Source: Adenophora triphylla var. japonica
Lineage: Eukaryota; Streptophyta; Magnoliopsida; Asterales; Campanulaceae
Direction: 5' to 3'
DNA: 64,000 bases
Assembly (NCBI GenBank): GCA_022495995.1
Contig: JAFEMH010001490.1
Span: 62,001 to 126,000 of the forward strand
The notes beneath the pieces are model-generated. The model was not told where the DNA came from. It made no database searches and saw only the letters and a program-made list of their open reading frames with translations. The position numbers and the translations under genes are program-made. Of the stretch, positions 35,441-46,465 are shown in pieces. The first letter of the stretch is position 1. Every line of letters starts with the position of its first letter.

Positions 35441-36104
35441 AAGGTCCCACTTCTAATGTGGGAGGTGAGGAAGATATGGGAGTAGTAGAAGGAGTAGAAA
35501 TATGAGAAAGATCATCAAAAGGTAAGGGAGAAAGCTCAACAGGAATATCAGCCTGATCTGAAGACCCTACCAAAGAAAAATAAGTAGGTAAAGGAGGAGA
35601 GGCAACCAGGGATGATTGAGATTGAGACTGAGACTGAGAGGAGTATGGAAACACAGATTCATGGAATTTGACATCTCTACTGTATACAATTTTATGTGTG
35701 TCAATATTGTACAGTTATAAGCTTTTTCTCAAAAGGATAACCCAAGAAAACACATCTTTGAGCTCTTGAACCAAATTTATCTCTATTATGAGCAATAGTG
35801 GAGTTTTATGAGAAAGAATGACAGAAGGACTTCTATTAATAAGATAGGTAGCACAAAGAAGACACTCACCCCAAAATTTGATAGGAAGATGACTTTGAAA
35901 TTTAAGAGCTCTAGCAAGTTCCAAGAGATGTCTGTGCCTCCTCTCTGCCCTACCATTTTGTTGGGGAGTAAAGATACAAGAACTTTCATGAAATAACATA
36001 ATCCTTGGATTTTAAAAGGTAGGTCCAAGTACATCTAGAATGGCCATCCACAATAGTTAAAAAGGAAGTGTAACCATCATGGGTGTGAGTCCTATAAGGT
36101 CCCC
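35441..36104 (-). pseudogene. Copia integrase C-terminal part (left piece of split element)
   Basis: On the minus strand, [20 protein letters not shown] is the integrase segment with the catalytic Glu. It is followed by [20 protein letters not shown], and, in a shifted frame, the link region with a Ser/Pro-rich stretch (SQSQSQSSLVASPP) up to the CACTA tip at 35440. RT and RNase H, which should lie further left, are missing. Several frameshifts are present. The upstream part of the same element continues at 57842. Confidence 0.85.
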
Positions 36105-37080
36105 TGTAGACACCCCATTATAAACACGTCGGATCATACTTATACCACTCTAAGTCTCGCTTTGAGTCAAGAAGTAGAAATCCACCATTTCGTCATGTTT
36201 CGTTAAGTTTTGACTAACCACCGTTAGTTTGGGACTAAACTGCATACGAGATAACGAGGAAAGGACAAGACTGTCCACAGGAGCAATATCTCGCCGCGAG
36301 ATGGCGTGTCTCGCGCGAGATATCCTCCCTCTGCAGCATGCAGAAGACAGTTTCCTCGTCGATTTCAACCTCTTTTCGGGATAAAACTTTATCCATCCGG
36401 CCAACCAATGGGATTTGGAGTCCAGAACCTTCTGATAGGGTTTTACCTCTCCACTTCTTCATATCCAACCCCTATAAATACTTGGTGACTTCCAAGGTTC
36501 AAGAGGTCCGGAATTCCACAATTCACACACATTTTGTTGGCTTCTTTCCCTGAAAGAATCCTACAAAATCACCCTAAAAATCACCTCAAAGTTTGTTTGT
36601 CAACCTTGTTGATAAACAAACATCAAATCAGAGTCAGGGCCAGGCGAAGCTCTGTCCATATCGAGAGTCGATTCTAAACTTGAGTAGAAACTCTACCCAA
36701 ATCACCTCACGCAAGGTAACCCCTAAATCCCTTTCTAATTGATTGTTAGAGTGGTATAAGTCCATAGAATCTAGGATCGGCCTAGAGCCTCTCAAAATCA
36801 TGGAGACGGTCTCGAAGCAATCGATCCTACATTCCGTTTAACCCCGTTAAATGGATCTTTATTTGTAATATTTAAAATCGTCTTTTCTCTTCTTTTGAAA
36901 ACCTCTCTTTTCTTTAGCAAGACCGATCTCCGGATTGGGTGAAATGGATGCTCCTTGACCTACCCATTTCATAACCTAAGCCCCGAACCCAAATCTCTTT
37001 CAAAAATGGTTTTTCTATGTTTCCAATCGAATAATATAGGTGGCGACTCAAAAAGATAAAATTCTTCTCACAACGCTACA
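36105..37080 (+). repeat. Tat element 5' LTR
   Basis: TGTAGACACCCC at the start and AACGCTACA at the end. Length 976 bp. TATA-like CCTATAAATACTTGG lies at about 36472. It contains a pair of CTCGCGCGAG-type palindromes at 36286-36323. Confidence 0.93.
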
Positions 37081-37081
37081 G

Positions 37082-37100
37082 TGGCGACTCCGCTGGGGAC
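37082..37100 (+). other. Tat primer binding site
   Basis: TGGCGACTCCGCTGGGGAC lies one base after the LTR. This type of site is known from Ogre/Tat elements, where it has been attributed to a tRNA-Arg primer. The tRNA assignment is from memory. Confidence 0.75.
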
Positions 37101-38504
37101 TTAAAATTAAGAGGCTTAAACTTGCGTCAAAATTAAAAGAGAGGTTTTAAAAAAAAAAATCGATTTTCTGCTCTCAGATGAGGCATATCTCGCACGAGAT
37201 ATCATATCTCGCGCGAGATATAGCCTCGGCAATCTGGTTGTTTTCTGGTTTCTCCCGTTTATCTCATAGTCCAAGACGAGAGCCGAACATGCAAGGGGGA
37301 TCCCAGAATTCATTATCTGTAGAGTTCCCGCATCTTAAGGCCTCCCTTAAGGTGTAGAACTCGAACCTTTAGGTCGTTTAAATAATTGATTATTATTTAT
37401 GAACTGCGTGCGATTGGGTTTTATTTAATTAAAGTCCGGTCCATTGGGGATTCGGGAGTTGTAAATTAATTTGTTTATCTCTCTTTATGTGGAACTACGA
37501 CGGCCTGAGTCTTCCTAAATTGGGAGAAACGTAGGCAACCACTTGGTGCGGCCACTATCTGTTTTTTCTTTTGATTTTCAAAAAAAAATATCTCTATTTT
37601 ATCCATCACCTAGATTGACTATCACACACGCGCACTCATGATATATCTGTCAATGCACTGCATACCCTCTATAAACTCGGGACCCACACTAAGGATGGAT
37701 GACGGTAACCACCTAGTCGTCGGTCTCTCCGAAGTTGGACAATCCCACTCCGCGTATTCAATCCACTTAGATTGTCATATCGCGGGGAGCCTAGCCTTCC
37801 AGCCCTGCATCGTCACATTCTCATGTAGATTGACTTTTTAGGATCACTCCGTGACCGGTCGGTTTTGACTCGGTGATCTTTTCTTGTTTTTGATTAAAAC
37901 AAAGCCATGTAAAATTGACAATAAAGAAGGATTCGGAAAAGTCCATTCGGAAAAAGTCCCTTCGGAAAAAGTCCCTTCGGAATGACCCTTTCGGATGTCC
38001 CTTCAAAAAAATATATACTCCCTCCGTCCCGGAACAATCTTCACACTTTCCCTTTTGGGCGTCCCAAAACTTACTTCACACATTTAAAACTTACCTAAAA
38101 TGGAAAGGAATCTTTACTATTCCCTCCACTCATTCTCTCTCCTACATTATTTTAATACTCACAACACCATTATAATTTACTATTCTCTCCACTCATTCTC
38201 TCTCCTATTTTATTTTCACACTCACAACACTTTCAATATAATACTCCCTCCTTAAAACCAGTGCAAACAGTGTTTGTGAATTATGTTCCGGGACAGAGGG
38301 AGTATACATATAATCCTTTGAAAAAACAATCTTGCATGGCTTTGTTTTACAAAAATCGGATTGATTGCCTAGTCGTTAGGTTCTGATAAAGGCCTTAGAA
38401 ACCCCTCAAAACGGATTTTCCGTTCCGACCAAAATTTAGGTCTAAATAAAAATTGACTTTCCGTGTGATTATCTCGCGCGGGATTACTTATCTCGCGCGG
38501 GATA
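37101..38504 (+). other. Tat untranslated leader with nested MITE
   Basis: No convincing gene. It contains paired palindromes at 37186-37220 and 38469-38505, a GAACTACG...ACGTAGGCAACC motif at 37492-37540, and short TTCGGAA(A)AAGTCCC tandem repeats near 37930-38005. Confidence 0.7.
38018..38302. mobile_element. Stowaway MITE nested in Tat leader
   Basis: CTCCCTCCGTCCCGG and CCGGGACAGAGGGAG ends (one mismatch) with TA flanks. Confidence 0.92.
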
Positions 38505-39440
38505 ATGCTTCTGTTTGCTGAATCTGAGCCTGAGCCATTTAAGCCTGCTTCCGACTCGTTGGGGCTAGATCCTGATATCTGCATCTCTTCTGTCAGTTTT
38601 CCGAAGCTACTCAACTTCAAGACTCCCAACACAATGTCTACCGGAAAGCACGTCATGACCAATGAATGCCTTGAACAACACACTTTGCAAGACTTGACCA
38701 AGGCCCTTGTCGCTGAAATGGAACACGTGGGAGGCTAGAGAGAAGCCTTACCTTCCACCCGCATTGCTAGGGATTTTCGAAAGATGGAGAGTGACTCCAA
38801 CAGTGGACGATCATCCGTGCAAGAGGAGCTAAGTGACATCAAAACTCAACTTACCAAAGCCCTGCAGCAAATTAACGACAATGACTCGTGGCATCACATG
38901 GAAGAGTCCATCCAAGCTGAAAAGAAAAAGATGCTGATTGAAGAGCTCGAGGAAGTCAAGAGCGAACTCGAAACTATGACCCAAAAGTGTATCAACCTTG
39001 AAGCTCACATTGAATATGACATTGATGAGAGGGTCAAGTATTTCCTCAATACTCTCTACCGTGACCTCAAAGAACAAATGGAAGAAGAATACCATTCTCG
39101 CCACAACGTCTTCGTGCAACACTACGAGAACCATATCTGAGACCTCCACAATCAAATGGCTAAGCGAAGGAAGGGTAGAGTCTTCTCCGACATTGGAAAC
39201 ATCACTCTCGGTCATCTCTTCAGAAGTCTTCACAAGGAAGGAAAGCTAAGCCCAATGGAAGGTTACCAACCTAAGAGGGAAGGCTGATCTCCGCACCTCT
39301 ACTGCTTCTACCATCAATGCTATGGCCATCACACCAATGATTGTTTCAACCTGAAGAATGCAGTCCAAGACTTGATTGACAACGACGCCATCAGAGTTTG
39401 TCCAAGTGGTGGCATAGTTTGGATGAATTCAAACAAATGA
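38505..39440 (+). pseudogene. gag: Tat gag remnant with zinc knuckle
   Basis: One reading frame runs the whole length, interrupted by TAG (38736), TGA (39138) and TGA (near 39288). The middle is a coiled coil (EELEEVKSELETMTQKCINL). The end has a CCHC-like knuckle typical of Tat gag, CFYHQCYGHHTNDC, then LKNAVQDLIDND. The central capsid-like domain expected upstream was not recognised, so the gag appears shortened. Two of the stops look like CGA to TGA changes, typical of methylated CpG decay. Confidence 0.75.
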
Positions 39441-39685
39441 GGAATCTCTTTTTTCTTTTCAGTTATTTACTTTTAGTTGCAAAAGAAACAGTTAGCAGTC
39501 TAGTTTACCTTAGTCAGGTACTACTTGCCTAAAATCCTCATTTGTGGGCAAGAGTATCAAGTTTGCTTTTCAATAATAGTTAGTCAGTATTTCCCTTTTC
39601 AATTCTGATTAATTCTTTAGAAACTTGCAACGAAAATGACTACTCCAAGGCACTTTGGTTTTCTGGAAGCCTTCCTGTCTGGAGA

Positions 39686-40804
39686 ATGATGCTAGCAAAA
39701 GGGTACTTTCCTGGATTGGGACTCGGAAAACACTTACAAGGGATAACGGAACCTCCACCGGTTCCCCCACTTCACACAAAGCATGGCCTAGGATACATCA
39801 TCTCCATCCACGATGAAGATGACGAAGAAGAGTGGGGCTTCACTCAAATCAAGTGGGAAGGAACCGCATACAAAGGCTACGACGACCCAAAGGCCAAGAA
39901 TTATAACCTCGAGCCATATCGAAAGACACTCAATGGCTACTTCGTTCGAGAAGGGGAAAGTATTCCCTACTTTATCTTTTCAGAACCATGGACTGATGAT
40001 AAAGGAAAGCGCCAACCGGGCTTTGAAATCTTCAGCGACTGCGATGCTTCTCCAGATGAAACAGAACATGTCCCACTAATCCCTAATGATTTGTGGGGCA
40101 CGAAGGCAGAAATGACGAGTGAATGGGACTTTGTGTTGGGAGAAGACATGCTGCGACAGTTCCAAGACCTGTGCCGGTTAGAAGACAGCCAGATCCATGC
40201 AATCTCCAAGGGGGACGCCCCAACTACTGATTACACAAGACTAATACAGAAATGTGATGAGCCAATTCTAAACTGGCACGTCACCGGAGGACCAGTTGTT
40301 GATGAAGACTTCATGATCAAAGAGCTTGGTTGCACTCCCCATCCCCGCAGGAAGATAGGCCCTATAACTTTCACATTAGAAGCAGGCTCCACCTCCGATG
40401 AACTCACTCAAGAGGAAATCGAGGCGGTGGCCGAACATGTATTCCCTTACTTCCTTAATGAAAACTTTGATCTTTCCGAGTACCCTGAGATTGCTAACAT
40501 CGTGAATGATGAATTAACTAATAATAATCAATATAACGAACACGTTAATAATGAATCATACGATGAGATAGATCAAGAAAACGAACAAATCTTAAAGGAA
40601 TTAGCTAAGCAAGTAGGTCGTTGTGGAAAGAATGGCCCTGTTGACGACGAGGAAATGCAAACGGTTAATCTTGGGACAACGGAAGACCCCAGAGAAACAA
40701 AGATCGGCAGCTTCTTCAAGGGGGAAGATAGAGAAACCTTGACGCAGCTCCTCAGAGAATATGTCGACGTCTTCGCTTGGTCCTACAAAGATATGCCAGG
40801 TTGA
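39686..40804 (+). pseudogene. Tat gag-pol linker with G-patch-like start
   Basis: A 372-codon frame starting MMLAKGYFPGLGLGKHLQGI, which resembles the glycine-rich G-patch segment that sits between protease and RT in Tat polyproteins. Residues 20-330 are acidic and variable. The end (LLREYVDVFAWSYKDMPG) is the standard entry into RT, but the frame stops at 40802-40804 and RT continues in another frame from 40777. The protease domain normally found before the G-patch segment was not seen between 39440 and 39686. Confidence 0.75.
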
Positions 40805-42891
40805 ATCGATCGGTTGTAGAACACAAGATACCGCTGCTACCCAACGCCAAGCCAGTCAAGCAGAAACTACGCAGAATCAAGCCGGAATGGTCAATGCAAG
40901 TGAAAGAGGAAATCATGAAACTCTTGAAGGTAGGGTTTATCAAAGTGATTGAATATCCGGAATGGCTAGCAAACACGGTACAAGTGGCCAAGTCGAACGG
41001 GAAAATACGAGTCTGTGTCGATTTCCGAGACTTGAATAAAGCATCCCCTAAAGATGACTTCCCGCTACCAAACATAGACATGTTGGTCGATGCCACAGCC
41101 GCATACGAAGTCCGCTCATTCGTCGACAGTTTCGCAGGGTATAACCAAATCCTCATGGCAGAAGAGGATCAGCACAAAACAGCATTCACCACACCTTGGG
41201 GAACGTTCTGCTACACGGTCATGCCGTTTGGTCTCAAGAACACTGGGGCTACTTACCAAAGAGCAGTCACTACACTATTCTACGACATGATCCACAAGGA
41301 AATAGAGGTATACGTGGATGATATGATTATTCACTCAAAGGGGACAGATGGTCAACACTTCAGAGATTTCGTAAAATTCTTCAATCGGCGAGACAAAGAC
41401 AAGATGAGACTCAACCCCGCTAAATGCTCATTCGGAGTGGTCAAAGGGAAAGTCTTAGGGTGCATGGTCACAGAGCGTGGCATAGAAGCAGACCCCGCCA
41501 AGATTAGGGCTATCATATACATGCCTCCACCCAGAACACAGAAAGAAGTAAAGGGATTCATGGGCAGACTTCAATATATCAGTCGATTCATCAATCAACT
41601 GACTACAATGTGCGATCCCATCTTCAAGCTACTTAAGAAAAATGCACCTCAAGAGTGGACCGAAGAATGTCAAGAAGCATTCGAGGAAGTTAAGCACTAC
41701 TTAACTTCCCCACCCATCCTGGTTCCACCACACAAAGAGAAGCCCTTGAAATTGTACCTCACGGTTACAGACAATGCATTAGGGGCTATGCTCGCTCAAG
41801 AACAGCCTGCCTCGCACACAGAGAATGCCATCTATTTCGTCAGCCGCAGATTCCAAGGCAGCGAAATCAACTACTCTCCACTCGACAAATCCTGCGCCGC
41901 TCTTGTTTGGGTATCACAAAGGCTAAAGCACTATATGGAAGCCTTCCCTGTTCGTCTCATTGCAAAAATGGATCCGCTGAAATATATCCTAGACAAATCA
42001 AATTTGTCTTCGAGACTGGCCAAATGGTACTTCATGCTCGCGGGGTATGATATCACTTACGTCACTCAGAAATCCGTCAGGGGGAGTGTATTCGCAGATC
42101 AGTTGGCCGAATTTCCTTGTGACGAAGTGAAAGGGGAAGACCCGCGATTCCCTGATGAGGACATCATGAGTATAGAAGAAGAAAATAAGTGGCAATTATT
42201 TTTCGATGGCGCAGCCAACAAGAGAGGGTTCGGCATCGGAATGTTGTTGGTAGACCCTAACGACATCTATACTCCACTAGCAGTACGTCTTGACTTTGAC
42301 GCCACCAACAACACCGCAGAATACGAAGCTTGCATAGCGAGGCTTGAGGCGGCCCTAGAACGCAACGTAACTGAACTCGAGGTATTCGGGGATTCCCAAT
42401 TAATCATCAATCAGACATTGAAGAAGTGGAGGGTCCAAGATCCAACCCTTCAAAGATACAGTGCCCACCTCCAAGAGTTGGCGCAACAATTTCAAGATGT
42501 CTCATTCCACTACCTCCCCAGAGACAAAAATCGATTCGCGGACGCATTAGCCACACTTGCTTCTTTGGTCGAAATCCCTAAAGGAAAAGCAGTCAAACCC
42601 TTCAAGATAACACGGCGTGCGACTCCTGCCTACTGCGCCGTTATAGATCTCCATGACTGTAAAGACAAATGGTTATCCGAATGTGCCACTGTTGGGAACT
42701 CCGAAGAGAAACCGTGGTACTATGACATTTGGCATTTCATCCAAGATGGAACCATACCACCTGAGACAGACCCGAAGACTCAGATCGCCCTTAAGAGGTT
42801 GGCTGCTAATTACGTCATCACTGCTGGCCGTCTATTCAAGAAACATTTCCAAGGAAACCTCCTTTGTGCCTCCGAGGAAGAGGCCCAATAA
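40777..42891 (+). pseudogene. pol: Tat pol: RT, RNase H and archaeal-type RNase H
   Basis: A 704-codon frame. RT spans about residues 50-240, with IRVCVDFRDLNKASPKDDFP, FAGYNQI and the YVDDMI catalytic motif intact. The first RNase H region begins at about residue 325 (LYLTVTDNALGAMLAQ). A linker leads to a second RNase H from residue 470 (WQLFFDGAANKRGFGIGM; conserved D, then E in NNTAEYEA and D in VFGDSQLI), the archaeal-type domain diagnostic of the Tat clade. The frame ends at TAA 42889-42891, two codons before integrase, which normally follows without a stop. Upstream it is separated from the linker by a frameshift. Confidence 0.93.
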
Positions 42892-42894
42892 ATA

Positions 42895-43956
42895 ATGGAC
42901 CATGTTCATCAAGGAATATGTGGAACCCACATGAGCGGAAACATGCTCGCCAAAAAGATCATCAGACAAGGGTACTTTTGGCTAACCATGGAAGCCGACT
43001 GTACCAAAATGGTCAAGAAGTGCCATAAGTGTCAGATACACGCCAATCTCCAGCACGCACCGCCTTCCTTGCTGTACCCTATGACTTCTCCTTGGCCGTT
43101 CTCTACGTGGGGGATAGATGTGATTGGAAAGGTCACACCCGTAGGAGCCAACGGACATTGTTTCGTCTTAGTAGCCATCGACTATTTCACTAAATGGGTT
43201 GAGGCCGCCTCCTACAAAGTTCTGAATGCCAGAAAGGTTGCAGAATTCATCAAGCACAACATCATCTGCCGATATGGGGTTTCGCAAGAGATGATATCCG
43301 ATAATGGGTCCCACTTCGAGAAGGAAACCGATCGCCTCCTAACCGAATACAAAATCACAAGGCACAAGTCGTCTCCTTACAGGCCTCAAACAAACGGAGC
43401 AGTTGAAGCCGCGAACAAAACAATCGAGACTATCATCAGAAAAATGGCAGTCACTGGAAAAGAGTGGCCCGACAAGTTACCATTCGCACTGTGAGGATAC
43501 CGCACTTCAGTCCGAGCAGCTACAGGAGAGACTCCCTACGCCCTCACATTCGGAATGGAGGCTGTCTTACCGATAGAATTGGAAATACCATCACTACGGG
43601 TTCTCCTAGAAAACCAAGTGAACGAAGTCGACTGGCTAGGAAGCAGATACGAAGAGTTGGCCCTGTTGGACGAAAGAAGGTTGAAAGCAGCCGAACACAC
43701 TCAAGCTTACCAAAGAAGAATGGCAAGAGCTTTCAACAAAAAGGTCAAGACAAGGAACATCAGAGTAGGTGACCTGGTTCTCCGCGAGCACCGTCCTGGA
43801 CCTTTCAACCCGCTAGGCAAGTGGGGACCAAGATGGATAGGACTCTACATTGTGAAGAAGATATTCTCTGGGGGAACCCTTCAGCTGGTGGACTTAGACG
43901 GAGATCAACTACCGAAGCCGGTCAACATGGACAATCTCAAGAAGTACTTCACGTGA
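42895..43956 (+). pseudogene. Tat integrase
   Basis: The zinc finger (H-H at HVHQGICGTHMSG, C-C at CHKCQIH) is followed by the catalytic core: D in WGIDVIG, D in ISDNGSHF, E in NGAVEAANK. A TGA at 43492-43494 interrupts the core shortly after KLPFAL. The same frame then continues (GYRTSVRAATGETPY) to a C-terminal GPF/Y-type region (LGKWGPRWIGLYIV) and TGA at 43954-43956. No chromodomain is present, as expected for Tat. Confidence 0.92.
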
Positions 43957-44430
43957 CTTGGCCTCCTAAAAATAAATCGCTCGCTAGGTTGAAAATCCCG
44001 AAAAGGACGACCTAGGCAAAAATTAGAGCTAGCACAAGAAAAGAAGCCCGCTAGATTGAAAACCCGAAGGGGCGGTCTAGGCAGAAGAAAGGGTGTGCAT
44101 GAAAAAAAAAAAAAGAGGGGCCTTATCTCGCGCGAGATTACTCCTCGGCACGGAGCCATATTTTGTCCTTTTTTCTCTCAAAAATGAACTACGTTAGACC
44201 TGAGCCTCTTATTTAATTGTTGTAAAAGAGGAACGTAGGCAGCTTTCGGGTTCAGTCTAATCAAATAAATAATCTACTTTTGTCCTTTATTAATCGAATG
44301 CATTTTATTAATGGCAAAAGGGAAATCCTAACCACAACGACTAATTCGCTAAGCTAACAACCTTGAAAAAAATACTAATAAAGCAAAAACAATTGATCTA
44401 TCAAAGCAATCTCTTGGTGCTCCTAAAGAT
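43957..44430. other. Tat spacer downstream of pol
   Basis: Non-coding. It contains direct repeats of AGGTTGAAAATCCCGAAAAG type (43986, 44051), a CTCGCGCGAG palindrome at 44125-44138 and a GAACTACG...ACGTAGGC motif at 44186-44243. Confidence 0.7.
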
Positions 44431-45954
44431 CTAGCCTTTCATTGACTTGGTAGGCCGGCGGACATGATCACCACCGTCTTCACGATCCTCCTTGCGCTTT
44501 GAGCCCCTCAAAGCAGAGCATCCCTCGAGGCGATCAAAGACAGTTTTTGAAAGCCTTTTAAAGACACTGGGCCTATCTAAAGCTTGCGTCTTTCCCGGCA
44601 TCCCTTTGCCTCGCCTCTCGTACCAATCCCCATTGAGAAAATCCTGAGTTGGATCAGTTCGTACATTAGCAGGATCAGATTGAGCCTCACTCCTCCGCAA
44701 AATACTGCTAGCCACAAAAGAGTCTCCTAGCAGTGAAAGCCGCAGATCATCAATCTTCTCCGCACTAGGGTGACCGGTATGAAGGAACCAATCCAAATAC
44801 TTATCAGATAAGAAGATGCTTGCATTAAAGGTCCGAAGGTTCGACCAGCGGTCCCGACTAGTTCCTTCACCCCATGCTTGAGCTAGCGCCTGCGCAAACT
44901 CTACACCAATATAAGACACATCACGAGAGGCCCCCTCGAACAGATAAGTATCCTGCTGTTGACCAAACTGACGGAGCACCCGCTTAGGAAAATAAAAGGA
45001 GGAATCTCGCAAACCCGGAAGAACGACCCTGTCAAAACCCTTGGTATTGGCAACATACTTGTTCAACCTCCAATAAGGTGGACACCAAAGAATATCAGCA
45101 GTTTCGGTCTTCGCAATCGACTCAGCCCATTCATCCGCTGAAAGATCCTTGATCAATAACTTTCGCGTATGATATGTGAAAGGGGAATATTCCAATGGGG
45201 GACCTACCAACTTGAGATGCTCCCTAAGCCAAATGGTCAACAGAAGAGGACTCCCTTGAGTCATGGCACCGGTCCTATGCAGCTCATCAAGACCATGCAG
45301 GGTCTCACCCAAGATTAGCGGAATAATGTTCCTAGAACGTTTTCTAGCCTGCAGAACAATTTCCACCAGTTGGGAGTCAACCAAGCCGTCCCTGCATGTA
45401 AACAGAACATCTCCGAAAAGAGAAAGAGCCAGAAAGTTCCGCTTATAGACATGAAAAGCGTCTTCATCTGAATCACCGCTGAAGCGTCCCGGAAAAGAAG
45501 AGCAATCAACCCACTTGCGGTGAACCAACTCGTAGCAAGTATCAAGGGGGATCCCTAACAACTCATTCAAAGCCTCCGAGTGATTCCTATGGTACTTAGG
45601 AACAGCAATCTCGCCAGTCAAAGGCATATCCAAGATAATGGCAAATTCCTCCACAGTAGGCACCATCTCATTCAAAGAAAAATTGAAAAGATGAATAGAG
45701 GGATCCCAAAATTGAGCAGCACCCTGCAAGAGATTCCAATCCGGTTGGAGGTTCTTCAAAGTGAAAAGAATTCTGAATCCAAATTCTGCAATAAACCTAT
45801 TGCGAGACCGGTTGCGAAACGACCTCACAAAATCCCTTGATGCTTGCTTGAAAGATTCGATCACATCAGAAGACAGAGAAAAATCATCGACAATCATGGA
45901 CGTTGGGGCAATCTCCTTGGAAGCCATGGATCGTAGGGTTGGAAAAGAAGCCAA
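44431..45954 (-). CDS. Antisense PMD-like/DUF7745-type protein in Tat element (intact frame)
   Basis: A 507-codon uninterrupted frame antisense to pol. It starts MASFPTLRSMASKEIAP; an internal Met ten codons in is an alternative start. Residues 55-130 (FRILFTLKNLQPDWNLLQGA, HLFNFSLNEMVPTVEEFAII, LDMPLTG) follow the pattern of the plant mobile domain superfamily and DUF7745-like proteins found in plant TEs. In those, a 'FW.P...F.f...E..PT.EEF..iL..P..G' core recurs. The C-terminus (RGSKRKEDREDGGDHVRR) is basic and could be a nuclear signal. It is the only long gene of this Tat element without a stop or frameshift, which may reflect selection or recent insertion. Function unknown. Confidence 0.75.
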   Translation of the reverse strand: MASFPTLRSMASKEIAPTSMIVDDFSLSSDVIESFKQASRDFVRSFRNRSRNRFIAEFGFRILFTLKNLQPDWNLLQGAAQFWDPSIHLFNFSLNEMVPTVEEFAIILDMPLTGEIAVPKYHRNHSEALNELLGIPLDTCYELVHRKWVDCSSFPGRFSGDSDEDAFHVYKRNFLALSLFGDVLFTCRDGLVDSQLVEIVLQARKRSRNIIPLILGETLHGLDELHRTGAMTQGSPLLLTIWLREHLKLVGPPLEYSPFTYHTRKLLIKDLSADEWAESIAKTETADILWCPPYWRLNKYVANTKGFDRVVLPGLRDSSFYFPKRVLRQFGQQQDTYLFEGASRDVSYIGVEFAQALAQAWGEGTSRDRWSNLRTFNASIFLSDKYLDWFLHTGHPSAEKIDDLRLSLLGDSFVASSILRRSEAQSDPANVRTDPTQDFLNGDWYERRGKGMPGKTQALDRPSVFKRLSKTVFDRLEGCSALRGSKRKEDREDGGDHVRRPTKSMKG

Positions 45955-46465
45955 GAGTTTAACCCTAACAGAATATCTTTAGAGTTTGAAAGGCTAGAAT
46001 AAGATATCTGGCCGGACTACGGGGTGATTATCTAGGGAAAACTGACAAAATCCTGTTCGAAAAAGGAAGAGATCTCTGCCTGGGTAGCGTGTCTCGTGCG
46101 AGACACCTTATCTCGCGCGAGATATCCCTACGGCAAAACAGCAACAGTTCTGCTCAAACAGCAATCTAGCCCCGACTTGACGAAGCAAGTCTCGAAAAAA
46201 CCTGCGTGTACAGTTCGTAACATGCAGTAAAACACCAAGATCAAGCTCAAAATTGTGGCCTAACAGCCATTCCATTTCCAAAAACATGGAAAGTCGAGAA
46301 AGTTAATTAACTAACTAATTAAACCTAGGATTAGGGATTAAGAAAACATGTTTTTGTGCTACCTACTTGTTTTTAACAGGTACCAAAGGAAAAGAAAAAT
46401 TGTATGGGCCCACAAGGCCAATATATACAAATCACCAGAAATCAGATAAAGAGAAAGGGAGGGGA
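45955..46465. other. Spacer between the two antisense Tat genes
   Basis: It contains a palindrome pair (GTCTCGTGCGAGAC and ATCTCGCGCGAGAT at 46088-46126) followed by a short CAGCAACAG...CAAACAGCAA segment. It would supply the upstream region of the 507-codon gene on the minus strand. Confidence 0.65.
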
